Shown: piece after piece, positions 50,264 through 58,269 of the stretch
How positions within the stretch are numbered: position 1 is the stretch's first letter
Layout of the letters: each line of letters starts with the position of its first letter
DNA from: Finegoldia magna ATCC 53516
Lineage (GTDB): Bacteria > Bacillota > Clostridia > Tissierellales > Peptoniphilaceae
DNA: 64,000 nucleotides
Direction: 5' to 3'
NCBI RefSeq assembly: GCF_000159695.1
Contig: NZ_CM000955.1
Coordinates: 755,473 to 819,472 of the forward strand
The notes under the pieces: model-generated
What the model saw: only the letters and a program-made list of their open reading frames with translations
The model's database searches: none
What the model was told of the DNA's origin: nothing
Translations under genes and position numbers: made by a program

Positions 50264-52877
50264 ACCAAGTATCTGCACTGTTAACATCAATCTTCATATC
50301 GACTTTCAAATCAACAGCATGTGTCATTACATCTTTCATAATTTCTAGAACTTTTTCTCTTTCATCTTCTGGACAATCAACAATAAGCTCATCGTGAACC
50401 TGCAAGATTAGCTTCGCTTTTAGGTTTTCTTCGTTCAATCTATTGTAGAATTTCACCATCGCAACTTTTATAATATCCGCTGCAGATCCTTGAATTGGCG
50501 TGTTAAGTGCCACACGTTCTCCAAAACTTCTCACGTTGTAGTTTTTGGATTTCAATTCAGGGATGTATCTTCTTCTCTTCATAATAGTTTCAACGTAGCC
50601 TTTTTCTTTGCCAATTGCAACTATATCTTCCATGTATTGTTTGATTTCCTTGTAAGTGTCCAAATAATTTTCGATGTATTCCTTGGCTTCTTTCCTAGTT
50701 ATGTGCAAATCTTTGCTCAAAGAATAATCGCCAATTCCGTAAACAATACCAAAGTTTACAGCTTTTGCATTGGATCTTTGAAGTGAAGTTACCTTATCAA
50801 AATCAACCTTGAACACTTCACTGGCAGTTTTCCTGTGAATATCTGCACCATTTTTGAATGCATCAATCATCACTTCATCATTTGCCAAATCAGCCAACAC
50901 TCTAAGCTCTATTTGAGAGTAATCCGCATCCAACAGAACACTTCCTTGGCTTGGAACAAATGCTTTTCTGATAAGTCTTCCTTCTTCAGTTCTGATAGGA
51001 ATGTTTTGCAAATTAGGATTAGTGGAGCTAATTCTTCCAGTTTGTGCGATAGTTTGTTGGAATGTAGTGTGGATTTTGCCGTCTTCTTTGATTAAATCCA
51101 CCATTCCGTCAATATACGTTGTTTTAAGCTTAGCAATAGTTCTGTATCTTAAAATGTAGTCGATAATTTCGTGTCTACCACTTAAAGCTTCCAAAACTTC
51201 TTGGTCTGTCGATGGACCTGTTTTGTTCTTCTTTATCACAGGAAGTTCCAAATCCTCAAACAAAACTTCTGCCAATTGCTTTGATGAGTTGATGTTGATT
51301 TTCTTGCCGATAAGTTCTTCAACGCTGTCTTCGATTGATTTTATCTCATCTTCGAAAAGCTCTCCCATCTCAACCAAAGTTTCTTTCTTGACACAAACTC
51401 CAGTAAATTCCATATCGCATAATACTTTTATCAAAGGAATTTCAACATCTCTGTAAAGATGCATCATATCCTCTTCTTCGATTTCTGAAATCTTTTCGTA
51501 TAATTTATTCGTGAACATCATGTATTTAACAATGTAATTGTCGATTTCTTTTTCGTCTGATTCCAAAATAGTCTTCTTGGATCTGCCTTTACCTGTAATA
51601 TCTTCCAAGGATTTGAAATCATAACCGATAACTTTCGGATCAGATCTTTCCATACTATAACTTGTCTTGGATGGATCGAGCAAATATTCTATAATGACAA
51701 CATCATCGTAATTGTACGAAATGTCGATACCATATCGCATCAGATGATATATGCATGGCTTGATATCAAATGAAAGCTTGTTAACATCTTTTGATTCAAA
51801 TTCTTCCTTAAATGATTTTACAATGTCTACATTTCTAGTTATATACACCTTATCAGTATATATCGCAAAAATCACAGGCTCATTGTCGACATAGTAATCA
51901 TCATTGAACAATGCAAAAGTAAACTTTTTGTTTTCTTTAATATAAGCTTTAATTTCCTCTACATTTTCATCCAAGTTTTCATATTCGAACTTTTCAATGG
52001 ATTCTTCATTTGGAAGTTTTTTGATAAAACTATTGAATTCTAGTTTTGTAAGAACTTCAATCAAATGTTCATTGTCAGCTTCTTTTATCAAACAATCATC
52101 GATTACAAATCCCATCAAATCTTTTGGAACATCTGTATTAATCGTTCCAAGTTCTCTACTTAAATATGCAATTTTCTCTCCATCGATGACTTTTTGCTTA
52201 GTTTTCTTGCCTGAGATTTCATCGACATGCTCGTACAATCCCTCAATACTTCCGTATTTTTGAATGTATTTAAGAGCAGTTTTTTCGCCAACGCCATCAA
52301 TACCCGGAATATTGTCCGATTTATCTCCCATCAAACCTTTCAAATCAATCATTTGTTGAGGCGTAATTCCGTATTCTTCCTTTAAAGCATCTACATCGTA
52401 GATTTTTGTTTCAGTAATTCCTCTTTTTGTAAGAACAACTTTTGTGTTGTCGTCGATTAGTTGAAGATAATCCTTGTCACCAGTCAACAAATACACATCA
52501 TAGTTTTTTGATGAAGCTTGTTTTGCCAAAGTTCCTGCAATGTCGTCTGCTTCATATCCTTTCAAATCAATGTATGAAACTCCCATCGCTTGTAACAATT
52601 CTTTTAGCATATCGAATTGTACAATAAGCTCTTCTGGAGTTTCTTGGCGATTGCCCTTGTATTCAGAATATTTTTCATGTCTGAAAGTTGGCTCTTTTCT
52701 ATCAAAACATACAACCACAAGATCTGGATTGAGTTTATCCATCACAGAATAATACATATTCATAAATCCAAACACACCATTAGTGTGAATGCCGTCTTTT
52801 GTAGTCAAATCTCGGATAGCGTAAAAACCTCTGAATAAAAGCGATGAACCGTCAATAATTAAAGCTTTTTTTGACAT
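50250..52877 (-). CDS. polA: DNA polymerase I
   Basis: This 875-residue protein has an N-terminal 5'-3' exonuclease domain (about 1-290; KALIIDGSSLLFRGFYA, VSYIDLKGYEADDIAGTLA, LTGDKDYLQLID, GLMGDKSDNIPGI). The central 3'-5' exonuclease-like domain lacks the usual DxE and YxxxD catalytic residues. The polymerase domain has LLDADYSQIELRVLA (motif A), RSNAKAVNFGIVYG (motif B) and QVHDELIVDCP (motif C). It acts in repair and Okazaki fragment maturation. It follows rpiB by one nucleotide. Confidence 0.97.
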   Translation of the reverse strand: MSKKALIIDGSSLLFRGFYAIRDLTTKDGIHTNGVFGFMNMYYSVMDKLNPDLVVVCFDRKEPTFRHEKYSEYKGNRQETPEELIVQFDMLKELLQAMGVSYIDLKGYEADDIAGTLAKQASSKNYDVYLLTGDKDYLQLIDDNTKVVLTKRGITETKIYDVDALKEEYGITPQQMIDLKGLMGDKSDNIPGIDGVGEKTALKYIQKYGSIEGLYEHVDEISGKKTKQKVIDGEKIAYLSRELGTINTDVPKDLMGFVIDDCLIKEADNEHLIEVLTKLEFNSFIKKLPNEESIEKFEYENLDENVEEIKAYIKENKKFTFALFNDDYYVDNEPVIFAIYTDKVYITRNVDIVKSFKEEFESKDVNKLSFDIKPCIYHLMRYGIDISYNYDDVVIIEYLLDPSKTSYSMERSDPKVIGYDFKSLEDITGKGRSKKTILESDEKEIDNYIVKYMMFTNKLYEKISEIEEEDMMHLYRDVEIPLIKVLCDMEFTGVCVKKETLVEMGELFEDEIKSIEDSVEELIGKKININSSKQLAEVLFEDLELPVIKKNKTGPSTDQEVLEALSGRHEIIDYILRYRTIAKLKTTYIDGMVDLIKEDGKIHTTFQQTIAQTGRISSTNPNLQNIPIRTEEGRLIRKAFVPSQGSVLLDADYSQIELRVLADLANDEVMIDAFKNGADIHRKTASEVFKVDFDKVTSLQRSNAKAVNFGIVYGIGDYSLSKDLHITRKEAKEYIENYLDTYKEIKQYMEDIVAIGKEKGYVETIMKRRRYIPELKSKNYNVRSFGERVALNTPIQGSAADIIKVAMVKFYNRLNEENLKAKLILQVHDELIVDCPEDEREKVLEIMKDVMTHAVDLKVDMKIDVNSADTWYDAK

Positions 52878-52878
52878 T

Positions 52879-53331
52879 TTATAATCCCTTGTTTTCTTTT
52901 TCGAAAGCCATTATTTTGTCAACTCTTCTTTGGTGACGACCAGCTTCGAATTCATTTTCCAAGAAAGTTTTGATGATTAGTTTGGCAACCTCATCTCCAA
53001 TAACACGTGCTCCGATGCAAAGTACGTTCGCGTTGTTGTGGTTTCTGCTCATTTTCGCGCTGTATACATCAGACACACATGCTGCTCTTATTCCTTCAAA
53101 TTTGTTTGCTGCCAAGCTCATACCAATTCCTGTTCCACAAATCAAAATTCCTAAATCAGAATTTCCTTGTTGGATTTCTTCGCAAACTTTCTTCGCATAA
53201 TCTGGATAATCAACAGAATCAGCAGAATTTGTTCCCAAATCCATAACTTCATTTTCCAAACTTTTTATATATTCAACCATTGAATCTTTTAATTCAAATC
53301 CACCGTGATCGGCTGCTATTGCTATTTTCAT
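52879..53331 (-). CDS. rpiB: Ribose-5-phosphate isomerase B
   Basis: This 150-residue RpiB/LacAB family enzyme interconverts ribose-5-phosphate and ribulose-5-phosphate. It has IAIAADHGGFELK, VDYPDYAKKV, the active-site ILICGTGIGMSLAANKFEGIRAA with its Cys, and SRNHNNANVLCIGARVIG. GGAGG precedes the ATG. It is the first gene of the rpiB-polA-coaE-transglycosylase run and divergent from the tmRNA gene. Confidence 0.96.
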   Translation of the reverse strand: MKIAIAADHGGFELKDSMVEYIKSLENEVMDLGTNSADSVDYPDYAKKVCEEIQQGNSDLGILICGTGIGMSLAANKFEGIRAACVSDVYSAKMSRNHNNANVLCIGARVIGDEVAKLIIKTFLENEFEAGRHQRRVDKIMAFEKENKGL

Positions 53332-53360
53332 AAAAAACCTCCAAATATTTTATTAATTAC

Positions 53361-53389
53361 ATTTTATAATATGTTCATGTATTTATCAA
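53361..53389 (-). promoter_or_regulatory. rpiB promoter
   Basis: On the minus strand TTGATA (53384-53389) and TAAAAT (53361-53366) are 17 bp apart, 30 nt before the rpiB start. Confidence 0.6.
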
Positions 53390-53393
53390 TTAT

Positions 53394-53422
53394 TTGAAGA
53401 ATTACACATTTTATGGTAAAAT
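53394..53422 (+). promoter_or_regulatory. tmRNA promoter
   Basis: TTGAAG (53394-53399) and TAAAAT (53417-53422) are 17 bp apart, with the mature 5' end about 17 nt downstream. It is back to back with the rpiB promoter. Confidence 0.65.
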
Positions 53423-53438
53423 ATAGTTACAAAAATAT

Positions 53439-53800
53439 GGGGATGTCTTGGTTTCGACAGGGATATTGAAGTTTGAATAGCGAGTCGTTTTCGTCTACAA
53501 ACGTAAAAAAAGGACAACTAAATATAAACGCTGAAGATAATAACTTCGCATTAGCTGCCTAATAACGGCGGCCGATTCAAAAACTAGAAAATCGTCCTGC
53601 GTTTTCTTTTTGAATCTCAACTAATGAGCAGGAACATCTCGTATATTTTCCTCTGGTATATGAGATTATTTAAGAGGATATATCGATCATAGTTTTGTCA
53701 ATTAAATTTTGGTCGACGAATAAAACTTAATTGACTGCACTCGGAGAAGTTCTTAGGGATATATTTTTGGACAGGAGTTCGAATCTCCTCATCTCCACCA
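53439..53800 (+). ncRNA. ssrA: Transfer-messenger RNA
   Basis: This 362-nt tmRNA rescues stalled ribosomes by trans-translation. The 5' end GGGGATGTCTTGGTTTCGAC pairs with CATCTCC at the 3' end before an encoded ACCA, and the T-arm AGGAGTTCGAATCTCCT is present. The tag reading frame at 53530-53562 encodes AEDNNFALAA followed by TAA, close to clostridial tags such as AEDNFALAA. A promoter lies upstream and a terminator downstream. Confidence 0.98.
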
Positions 53801-53814
53801 TATATTTTAAAATT

Positions 53815-53856
53815 AGCTCATTACAACTCAAAACGTTGATAAATGGGCTTTTTTAT
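53815..53856 (+). terminator. tmRNA terminator
   Basis: AGCTCATT pairs with AATGGGCT (one G-T) with an inner CAAC/GTTG stem, followed by TTTTTT. Confidence 0.8.
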
Positions 53857-53985
53857 TTTCTTAATGTCGGTATTTTCATCTAAATATCTCAAGTTTTTTC
53901 AAAATTTTTCGGTAAAACTTTCGGTAAGAATTTTTCTGCACTGATTTTATACAGTTTCTTGTATATTCAAGTCTGATTTTGAATA
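53857..53985 (-). other. Non-coding tmRNA flank, possible integrase remnant
   Basis: No gene is evident. The minus-strand frame AEKFLPKVLPKNFEKT followed by a stop, encoded by two near repeats of TACCGAAA, recalls the extreme C-termini of some phage-type integrases, whose genes often sit at tmRNA 3' ends. This is weak and may be chance. Confidence 0.2.
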
Positions 53986-54012
53986 TAAAAAAAGAGAGTC
54001 GCTAAACTCTCT
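53986..54012 (-). terminator. Terminator of the small lipoprotein gene
   Basis: A 7-bp stem AGAGAGT/ACTCTCT with a 6-nt loop is followed by seven T on the minus strand. Confidence 0.85.
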
Positions 54013-54040
54013 ATTTCTAAAATTTAATACCAAAATTTTA

Positions 54041-54373
54041 TTATTTCAATTCATTAATTATAACCGTCGAATTATCCCCCGCAAACACGTTGTGTTTTAA
54101 ATTGGTTTGCGTATCAATGTATTCGATGCATTTGTCATCGTATGTAAAATCAAATTTGCCTTCTTTTTTGAAAATTTCTTTTCCTTCTGCGTTGTAAATT
54201 ATGATCTCTCTTTTGATTCCACCGCTGTACTCACTTTTTACATTTTTCTTAAATCTTTGAAAACCTGCTGATTTGAACACCAACGCGCTGCACGACGCCA
54301 AAAAAATAAGTACAACTACCAAAATAATCCATATTTTTTTCTTCACGTTTTTTGTTTTGTTTTCTTCTGACAT
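54041..54373 (-). CDS. Small lipoprotein, DUF5052-like
   Basis: This 110-residue protein has a basic N-terminus, a hydrophobic stretch IWIILVVVLIFLASC that ends in a lipobox-like LASC at residues 25-28, and a mature domain of about 80 residues with SEYSGGIKREIIIYNAEGKEIFKKEGKFDF. That motif resembles DUF5052 lipoproteins of Firmicutes and some mobile elements, by recall. GGGGGAATAAA precedes the ATG. It stands alone between the tmRNA and the alcohol dehydrogenase gene, which is consistent with a small mobile-element leftover at the tmRNA locus. No function is known. Confidence 0.6.
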   Translation of the reverse strand: MSEENKTKNVKKKIWIILVVVLIFLASCSALVFKSAGFQRFKKNVKSEYSGGIKREIIIYNAEGKEIFKKEGKFDFTYDDKCIEYIDTQTNLKHNVFAGDNSTVIINELK

Positions 54374-54515
54374 TTTATTCCCCCTTTTTTATTTTTCCAT
54401 TTTCTATGAAACGCTTTTCAAATTATCAAACTACGTTTTAAAATATCGTTGTTATTTGTCACGCTAAAATACTTTAATATAATACGTTTTATTCGTTAAA
54501 TATTTTGTATTTTGT

Positions 54516-54545
54516 TTGACTAAACGATTCCAATATTGATATAAT
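54516..54545 (+). promoter_or_regulatory. Promoter of the alcohol dehydrogenase gene
   Basis: TTGACT (54516-54521) and an extended -10 TGATATAAT (TATAAT at 54540-54545) have an 18-bp spacer, 57 nt before the start codon. Confidence 0.75.
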
Positions 54546-54602
54546 ATTATTATAGCAGAAACGTATAAGTTTTTGTACAAATTACAAAAGGAGTGATTTA
54601 TT

Positions 54603-55763
54603 ATGGCAAATGGAGTACTTCATATTCCAGGTTTTATTCACTTTGGAGAAGGAGCTTTTTCAAAATTAAGTGAATTAAAAGGTAAGAAAGCAATCATAGT
54701 TACAGGCGGAAACTCTATGAAGAAAAACGGTTTCGTAGACAGAGCTTGTGAAGAATTGAAGAAAGCAAACATGGAAGTATGTGTTTTTGACGGCGTTGAA
54801 GAAAATCCATCAGTTACAACTGTTGAAGCAGGCGCTAAGAAAATGCAAGAATTCCAACCAGATTGGATTGTAGCATTAGGTGGCGGTTCTGCAATGGACG
54901 CTGCAAAATGTATGTGGGCTTTTTATGAACATCCTGAATTAAAATTCGAAGATATCATCGAACCAGGATCTCTTCCAGAACTTCGTAAGAAATCAAAATT
55001 TGTCGGCATTCCATCAACTTCAGGTACAGCAAGTGAAATCACAGCATTCTCAGTAATCACTGACACAGAAAAACACATCAAATACCCATTAGTATCTGAT
55101 CACATCGTTCCAGACATCGCTATAGTAGATCCAGTTTTACCATCTAAAATGCCAAAATCTGTTACAGCAAACACTGGAATGGACGTTGTAGCACACGCAA
55201 CTGAAGCATTAGTTTCCAACATCGCTAACGATTATACTGATGCACTTGCAATTCACGCATTGAAATTGGTATTCGAATATTTGCCAAAAGCTTGCGAAAA
55301 CCCTGACGATATGGAAGCTCGTGAAAAAATGCATAATGCATCAACAATGGCAGGTATCGCATTCACATCAGCTTCACTTGGTTTAGTTCACTCATTAGCA
55401 CACAAAATTGGTGGAGAATTTGGAATTACTCACGGACTTGCTAACGCAATTCTACTTCCATACATCACACAATTTAACAGAAAAGCTACTGACAAAGTTG
55501 ATTGGATTGAAAAAGAATTGAACGTTGAAGATTATCCAATCGCTGTTAGAGAATTAGCTAAGAAAGTTGGAATTCCACCAACACTAAAAGAAGTTGAAGA
55601 AAAATTCGGATTTAACAAAGAAAAATTTGACGAAGTATTAGATGAAATGAGCAAGAACGCTTACGAAGATCCATGTACTTTGACAAATCCTCGTGAATCA
55701 AATCCAGAAATAGTTAAAATGATATATACTCACGCTTACAAAGGCGAAGATATAACAGAATAA
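54603..55763 (+). CDS. Iron-containing alcohol dehydrogenase
   Basis: This 386-residue group III alcohol dehydrogenase has the Rossmann nucleotide-binding part with IVALGGGSAMDAAK, the substrate stretch IPSTSGTASEITAFSVI, and iron ligands in the dehydratase-like domain: Asp and His in GMDVVAHATEAL, then His residues in LVHSLAHKIGGEFGITHGLANA. It should reduce an aldehyde to the alcohol with NAD(P)H, like butanol or 1,3-propanediol dehydrogenases. A consensus-like promoter and AAAGGAG suggest strong expression. No terminator remains: an IS3 fragment begins 33 nt after the stop. Confidence 0.93.
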   Translation: MANGVLHIPGFIHFGEGAFSKLSELKGKKAIIVTGGNSMKKNGFVDRACEELKKANMEVCVFDGVEENPSVTTVEAGAKKMQEFQPDWIVALGGGSAMDAAKCMWAFYEHPELKFEDIIEPGSLPELRKKSKFVGIPSTSGTASEITAFSVITDTEKHIKYPLVSDHIVPDIAIVDPVLPSKMPKSVTANTGMDVVAHATEALVSNIANDYTDALAIHALKLVFEYLPKACENPDDMEAREKMHNASTMAGIAFTSASLGLVHSLAHKIGGEFGITHGLANAILLPYITQFNRKATDKVDWIEKELNVEDYPIAVRELAKKVGIPPTLKEVEEKFGFNKEKFDEVLDEMSKNAYEDPCTLTNPRESNPEIVKMIYTHAYKGEDITE

Positions 55764-55850
55764 ATTTAATAGCAAAATAATTTATGTATAAAATCTGAAC
55801 TGACCCCCAAAAGTTGGACCTAAAAACTAACTTGAGGAGGTCAGTTTTTA

Positions 55851-56270
55851 ATGCCAAAATATAGAACAGAATTTAAAGTAAAAGTAGTAAAAGAATATTT
55901 AAAATCTAGCATATCATATAAATATTTATCAGAAAAACATTGCATACCTGATAAAATTTTAGCAATAAGATGGGTAAATGACTTTAGAAAACAAGGCATA
56001 GAAGGACTAAAACCCAAAAAGAGAGGAAGACCTTCAAAAATGCCAAAGTCAACAAATAAATCAAAAGATATCAAAGTATATTCATCAGAAAAATTAACTA
56101 ATTTAGAAGATAATTCATTAACACAGGCACAATTAAAAGAAAAAATAAAGAAATTAGAAGAAAAAAACTATTGGCTTCAATTAGAAAATGATGCAATTAA
56201 AAAAAAGATAGAATTTTCTCAAATGACAGATGCAGAAATAAGACAATTACTGAAACAATCTGGATTTTAA
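55851..56270 (+). CDS. IS3-family OrfA
   Basis: This 139-residue DNA-binding part of an IS3 transposase (IS150-like) has a helix-turn-helix (YRTEFKVKVVKEYLKSS, ILAIRWVNDFRKQG), a Gly/Arg/Pro basic linker KPKKRGRPSKMPK, and a leucine-zipper-like coiled coil (LTQAQLKEKIKKLEEKNYWLQLEND). Near its end a canonical slippery heptamer A-AAA-AAG (56201-56207) would move ribosomes into the -1 frame and yield the OrfAB fusion. The SD GAGGAGG lies 10 nt before the ATG and is partly complementary to the IS end. Confidence 0.9.
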   Translation: MPKYRTEFKVKVVKEYLKSSISYKYLSEKHCIPDKILAIRWVNDFRKQGIEGLKPKKRGRPSKMPKSTNKSKDIKVYSSEKLTNLEDNSLTQAQLKEKIKKLEEKNYWLQLENDAIKKKIEFSQMTDAEIRQLLKQSGF

Positions 56271-56641
56271 GAAGTAAATACAAATTAAAAGACTTGTTAA
56301 AATACTTCAATCTTCCAAAATCAACATATATGTATTGGCAATTACGCTTAAATAGACCAAATAAAGATATGGAAATAGAAAACAAAATACCCAAAATTAG
56401 AAAAGAAAATCCAAACTATGGATACAGAAGAATAACTGCGATGTTAAAAAGATTAGGACTAAAAATAAACAAAAAGAAAGTACAAAGATTAGTTCAAAAA
56501 CTAAAACTTCAAGTAAAAAATTTTTCAAGAAAATCAAGAAAATACTCATCCTACAAAAGACAAGTAGGAAAAATAGCAGACAACAAAATAAAAAGAAACT
56601 TTAAAGTAGAAAAACCATACACACAAATAACAACTGACACG
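56207..56641 (+). pseudogene. IS3-family OrfB, truncated
   Basis: The -1 frame runs on from the slippery site as IWILRSKYKLKDLLKYFNLPKSTYMYW, then NPNYGYRRITAMLKRLGL (HTH_21) and KPYTQITTDT, the start of the DDE integrase core where the first Asp is met. It is then cut at the IS256 boundary and reads into foreign sequence. Two of the three catalytic acids and most of the rve domain are missing, so the element cannot transpose by itself. Confidence 0.88.
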
Positions 56642-56666
56642 GTTAGGGTATGTGAAAAGTTTTGTG

Positions 56667-56714
56667 TATCAGCTCCTCCTGATAGGTTGTGAGCTGATAT
56701 TTTTTATTTTTTTT
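56667..56714 (+). terminator. Terminator inside the left end of the IS256 element
   Basis: TATCAGCTC pairs with GAGCTGATA (9 bp) and is followed by long T-runs. It would stop transcription coming from the alcohol dehydrogenase/IS3 side before it runs antisense into the transposase gene. Confidence 0.8.
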
Positions 56715-56851
56715 AAAATATACTTTTATTACTAAAATCTGAAAGTTCAGATATTTGTAACCTAATTTTGGCACAATTAAACTAAAAGGTCAAGATTTTT
56801 TAAATCTCCCTTTTTACCTAATTGAATTTTTTATTATCTTTATGGCAAAAT

Positions 56852-58131
56852 TTAGATTCTGCCTTCAAAAAATATTGATAGTTGTGACAATATTTGATCC
56901 CATCCTCTTATTCTACTCGTCCATTTACTTGAAGCATCTACCATTGCTAGATACAAGCTTTTTTGTAGGGCGTAGTCGCTTGGAAATATTGTTTTGTTTT
57001 TTGTTATTTTTCTAAGTTGTCTATTAAAATTTTCTATGCTATTTGTTGTATATATTAGTTTTCTTATTCCTTCTGGATATTTGAAATACGTTGCTAATTC
57101 AGCACAATTGTTTCTCCATGAATTTACACACATTGGGTATTTTTTGCCCCATTTTTCTTCAAATATATCTAGATTACTTAGTATTAGTTTTTCTGTTGAT
57201 GCTTTGTATACTGTTTTTAAGTCTTTCATTAGCTCTTTTATATCTCTATATGATACGAATTTTGTTGAATTTCTTATTTGATGAATTATGCATTTTTGAA
57301 TTTCTGTTTTTGGATATACACTTTCTATTGCTTGGCTAAATCCTGATAAATTATCTGTTGAGACTATTAATATATCTTCTAATCCTCGTTCTTTTAATTG
57401 ATTTAATACCAATAGCCAGTATTTACTTGATTCATTTTCTCCTACCCACATTCCAAGTATTTCTTTGTATCCTTCTGTATTGTATCCTAGTGCTATATAT
57501 ACTGCTTTTTTTACTACTATGTTATTATCTCTTACACGATAGTGTAGTGCATCTAAAAATACATATGGATATACTTTTTCTAATGGTCTATTTTGCCATT
57601 CTTCAATAGTTGGTAGTATTTTATTTGTTATTTTGCTTACCATGGATTCTGATATTCCAAATCCATAGATTTCTTTTATGTGTGTTGATATGTCTCTTGT
57701 TGTCAGGGCCTGCCCCAGCCAATAATATCCAACGAATGAAATGAGTTTATGATATTATTAGGCGAGGGTATTCCTTTTGCATACATAGATATTATTTGGT
57801 TTTCTATGTTTGATATGTCTTTTTGATATTTTTTCAATGCTTGTGGCTCAAAGGATCCTTCTCTGTCTCGTGGAATGTTTAGGTCTATGTTTCCGTATGA
57901 TGATTTAACTGTTTTTTTGCTTGAGCCATTTCTTGTGTTTAATGACAGTGGTTTTTCACCATATTCATAATCTAGATGTTCATCTAACTCTGCTTTTAAC
58001 ATTTGTTCCATTGTGTCTCCTAGAATAGCTTTCAAAGCTTCTTGAAGATCTTGTATTGTTTCTGGTTGATATTCTTCAATTAACATCTTGGATATTTTGT
58101 TGAGTCTTGTTTCTGGTCTTTTTCTTGGCAT
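56852..58131 (-). pseudogene. IS256/Mutator-family transposase, interrupted
   Basis: The N-terminal part (start 58131; MPRKRPETRLNKISKMLIEE to QIISMYAKG) and the C-terminal part (TTRDISTHIKEIYGFGISES to the end at 56852) together make a full transposase of about 405 residues. The catalytic core is visible: FLDALHYRVRDNN with the first Asp, STDNLSGFSQAI with the second, CIIHQIRNSTKF, and the Glu near IENFNRQLRK. They are separated by a 65-bp insertion (57708-57772) whose removal restores GGA-CTG and a continuous frame. The interrupted gene cannot give a complete protein. Confidence 0.9.
57708..57772. repeat. 65-bp palindromic insertion in the transposase gene
   Basis: An extra 65 bp splits the transposase frame. 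It is mostly a hairpin: CCCCAGCC(-)AATAATATC on one arm and GATATTATT(A)GGCGAGGG on the other, with one bulge and two mismatches, around a loop of about 20 nt. It carries no ORF and resembles a minimal MITE or REP-type unit. Family unknown. Confidence 0.7.
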
Positions 58132-58136
58132 TTTAA

Positions 58137-58169
58137 AATCCTCCTGATTTCTATTATATCAGGAGGATT
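58137..58169 (-). promoter_or_regulatory. Hairpin over the promoter and RBS of the IS256 transposase
   Basis: A perfect 12-bp inverted repeat AATCCTCCTGAT/ATCAGGAGGATT surrounds an extended -10 TGATATAAT (TATAAT at 58153-58158). The 3' arm contains the AGGAGG of the transposase. Transcripts entering from outside can fold and hide the AGGAGG; those started at the internal promoter lack the 5' arm. Confidence 0.7.
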
Positions 58170-58202
58170 CTATACACAAACTATTTCACAGTCTCTGGTA
58201 AG

Positions 58203-58233
58203 AGTTGATACGCAAATTATCTCACACTCTTTT
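58203..58233 (-). repeat. Second, diverged IS256-type end
   Basis: Read on the minus strand, GTGTGAGATAATTTGCGTATCA parallels the real right end ACTGTGAAATAGTTTGTGTA. It lies just outside the element and looks like the relic of another copy. Confidence 0.45.
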
Positions 58234-58269
58234 AATCTTAAAAACTAAAACTTTTGTATTGCTATACTA

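Larger units (their letters stand above)
55796..56641 (+). mobile_element. IS3-family element, 5' part only
   Basis: The left terminal repeat TGAACTGACCCCCAAAAGTT is followed by orfA and the first part of orfB. The element ends abruptly at about 56641, where the IS256-family element begins, and its right part is not found on the other side of that element. So IS256 insertion was accompanied or followed by a deletion. Confidence 0.85.
56646..58196 (-). mobile_element. IS256-family insertion sequence with broken transposase
   Basis: The ends share an imperfect inverted repeat: left TATGTGAAAAGTTTTGTGTA and right (reversed) ACTGTGAAATAGTTTGTGTA. Between them lies one Mutator-type transposase gene on the minus strand. 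No clear target duplication is seen, probably because the right part of the invaded IS3 element was lost. Ends are good to a few bases. Confidence 0.8.

Noticed and set aside
53513-53562. A longer tmRNA tag beginning at GTA (VKKGQLNIN and onward)
   Set aside because: Clostridial tags begin with Ala at GCT-GAA-GAT, so the short AEDNNFALAA reading is preferred.
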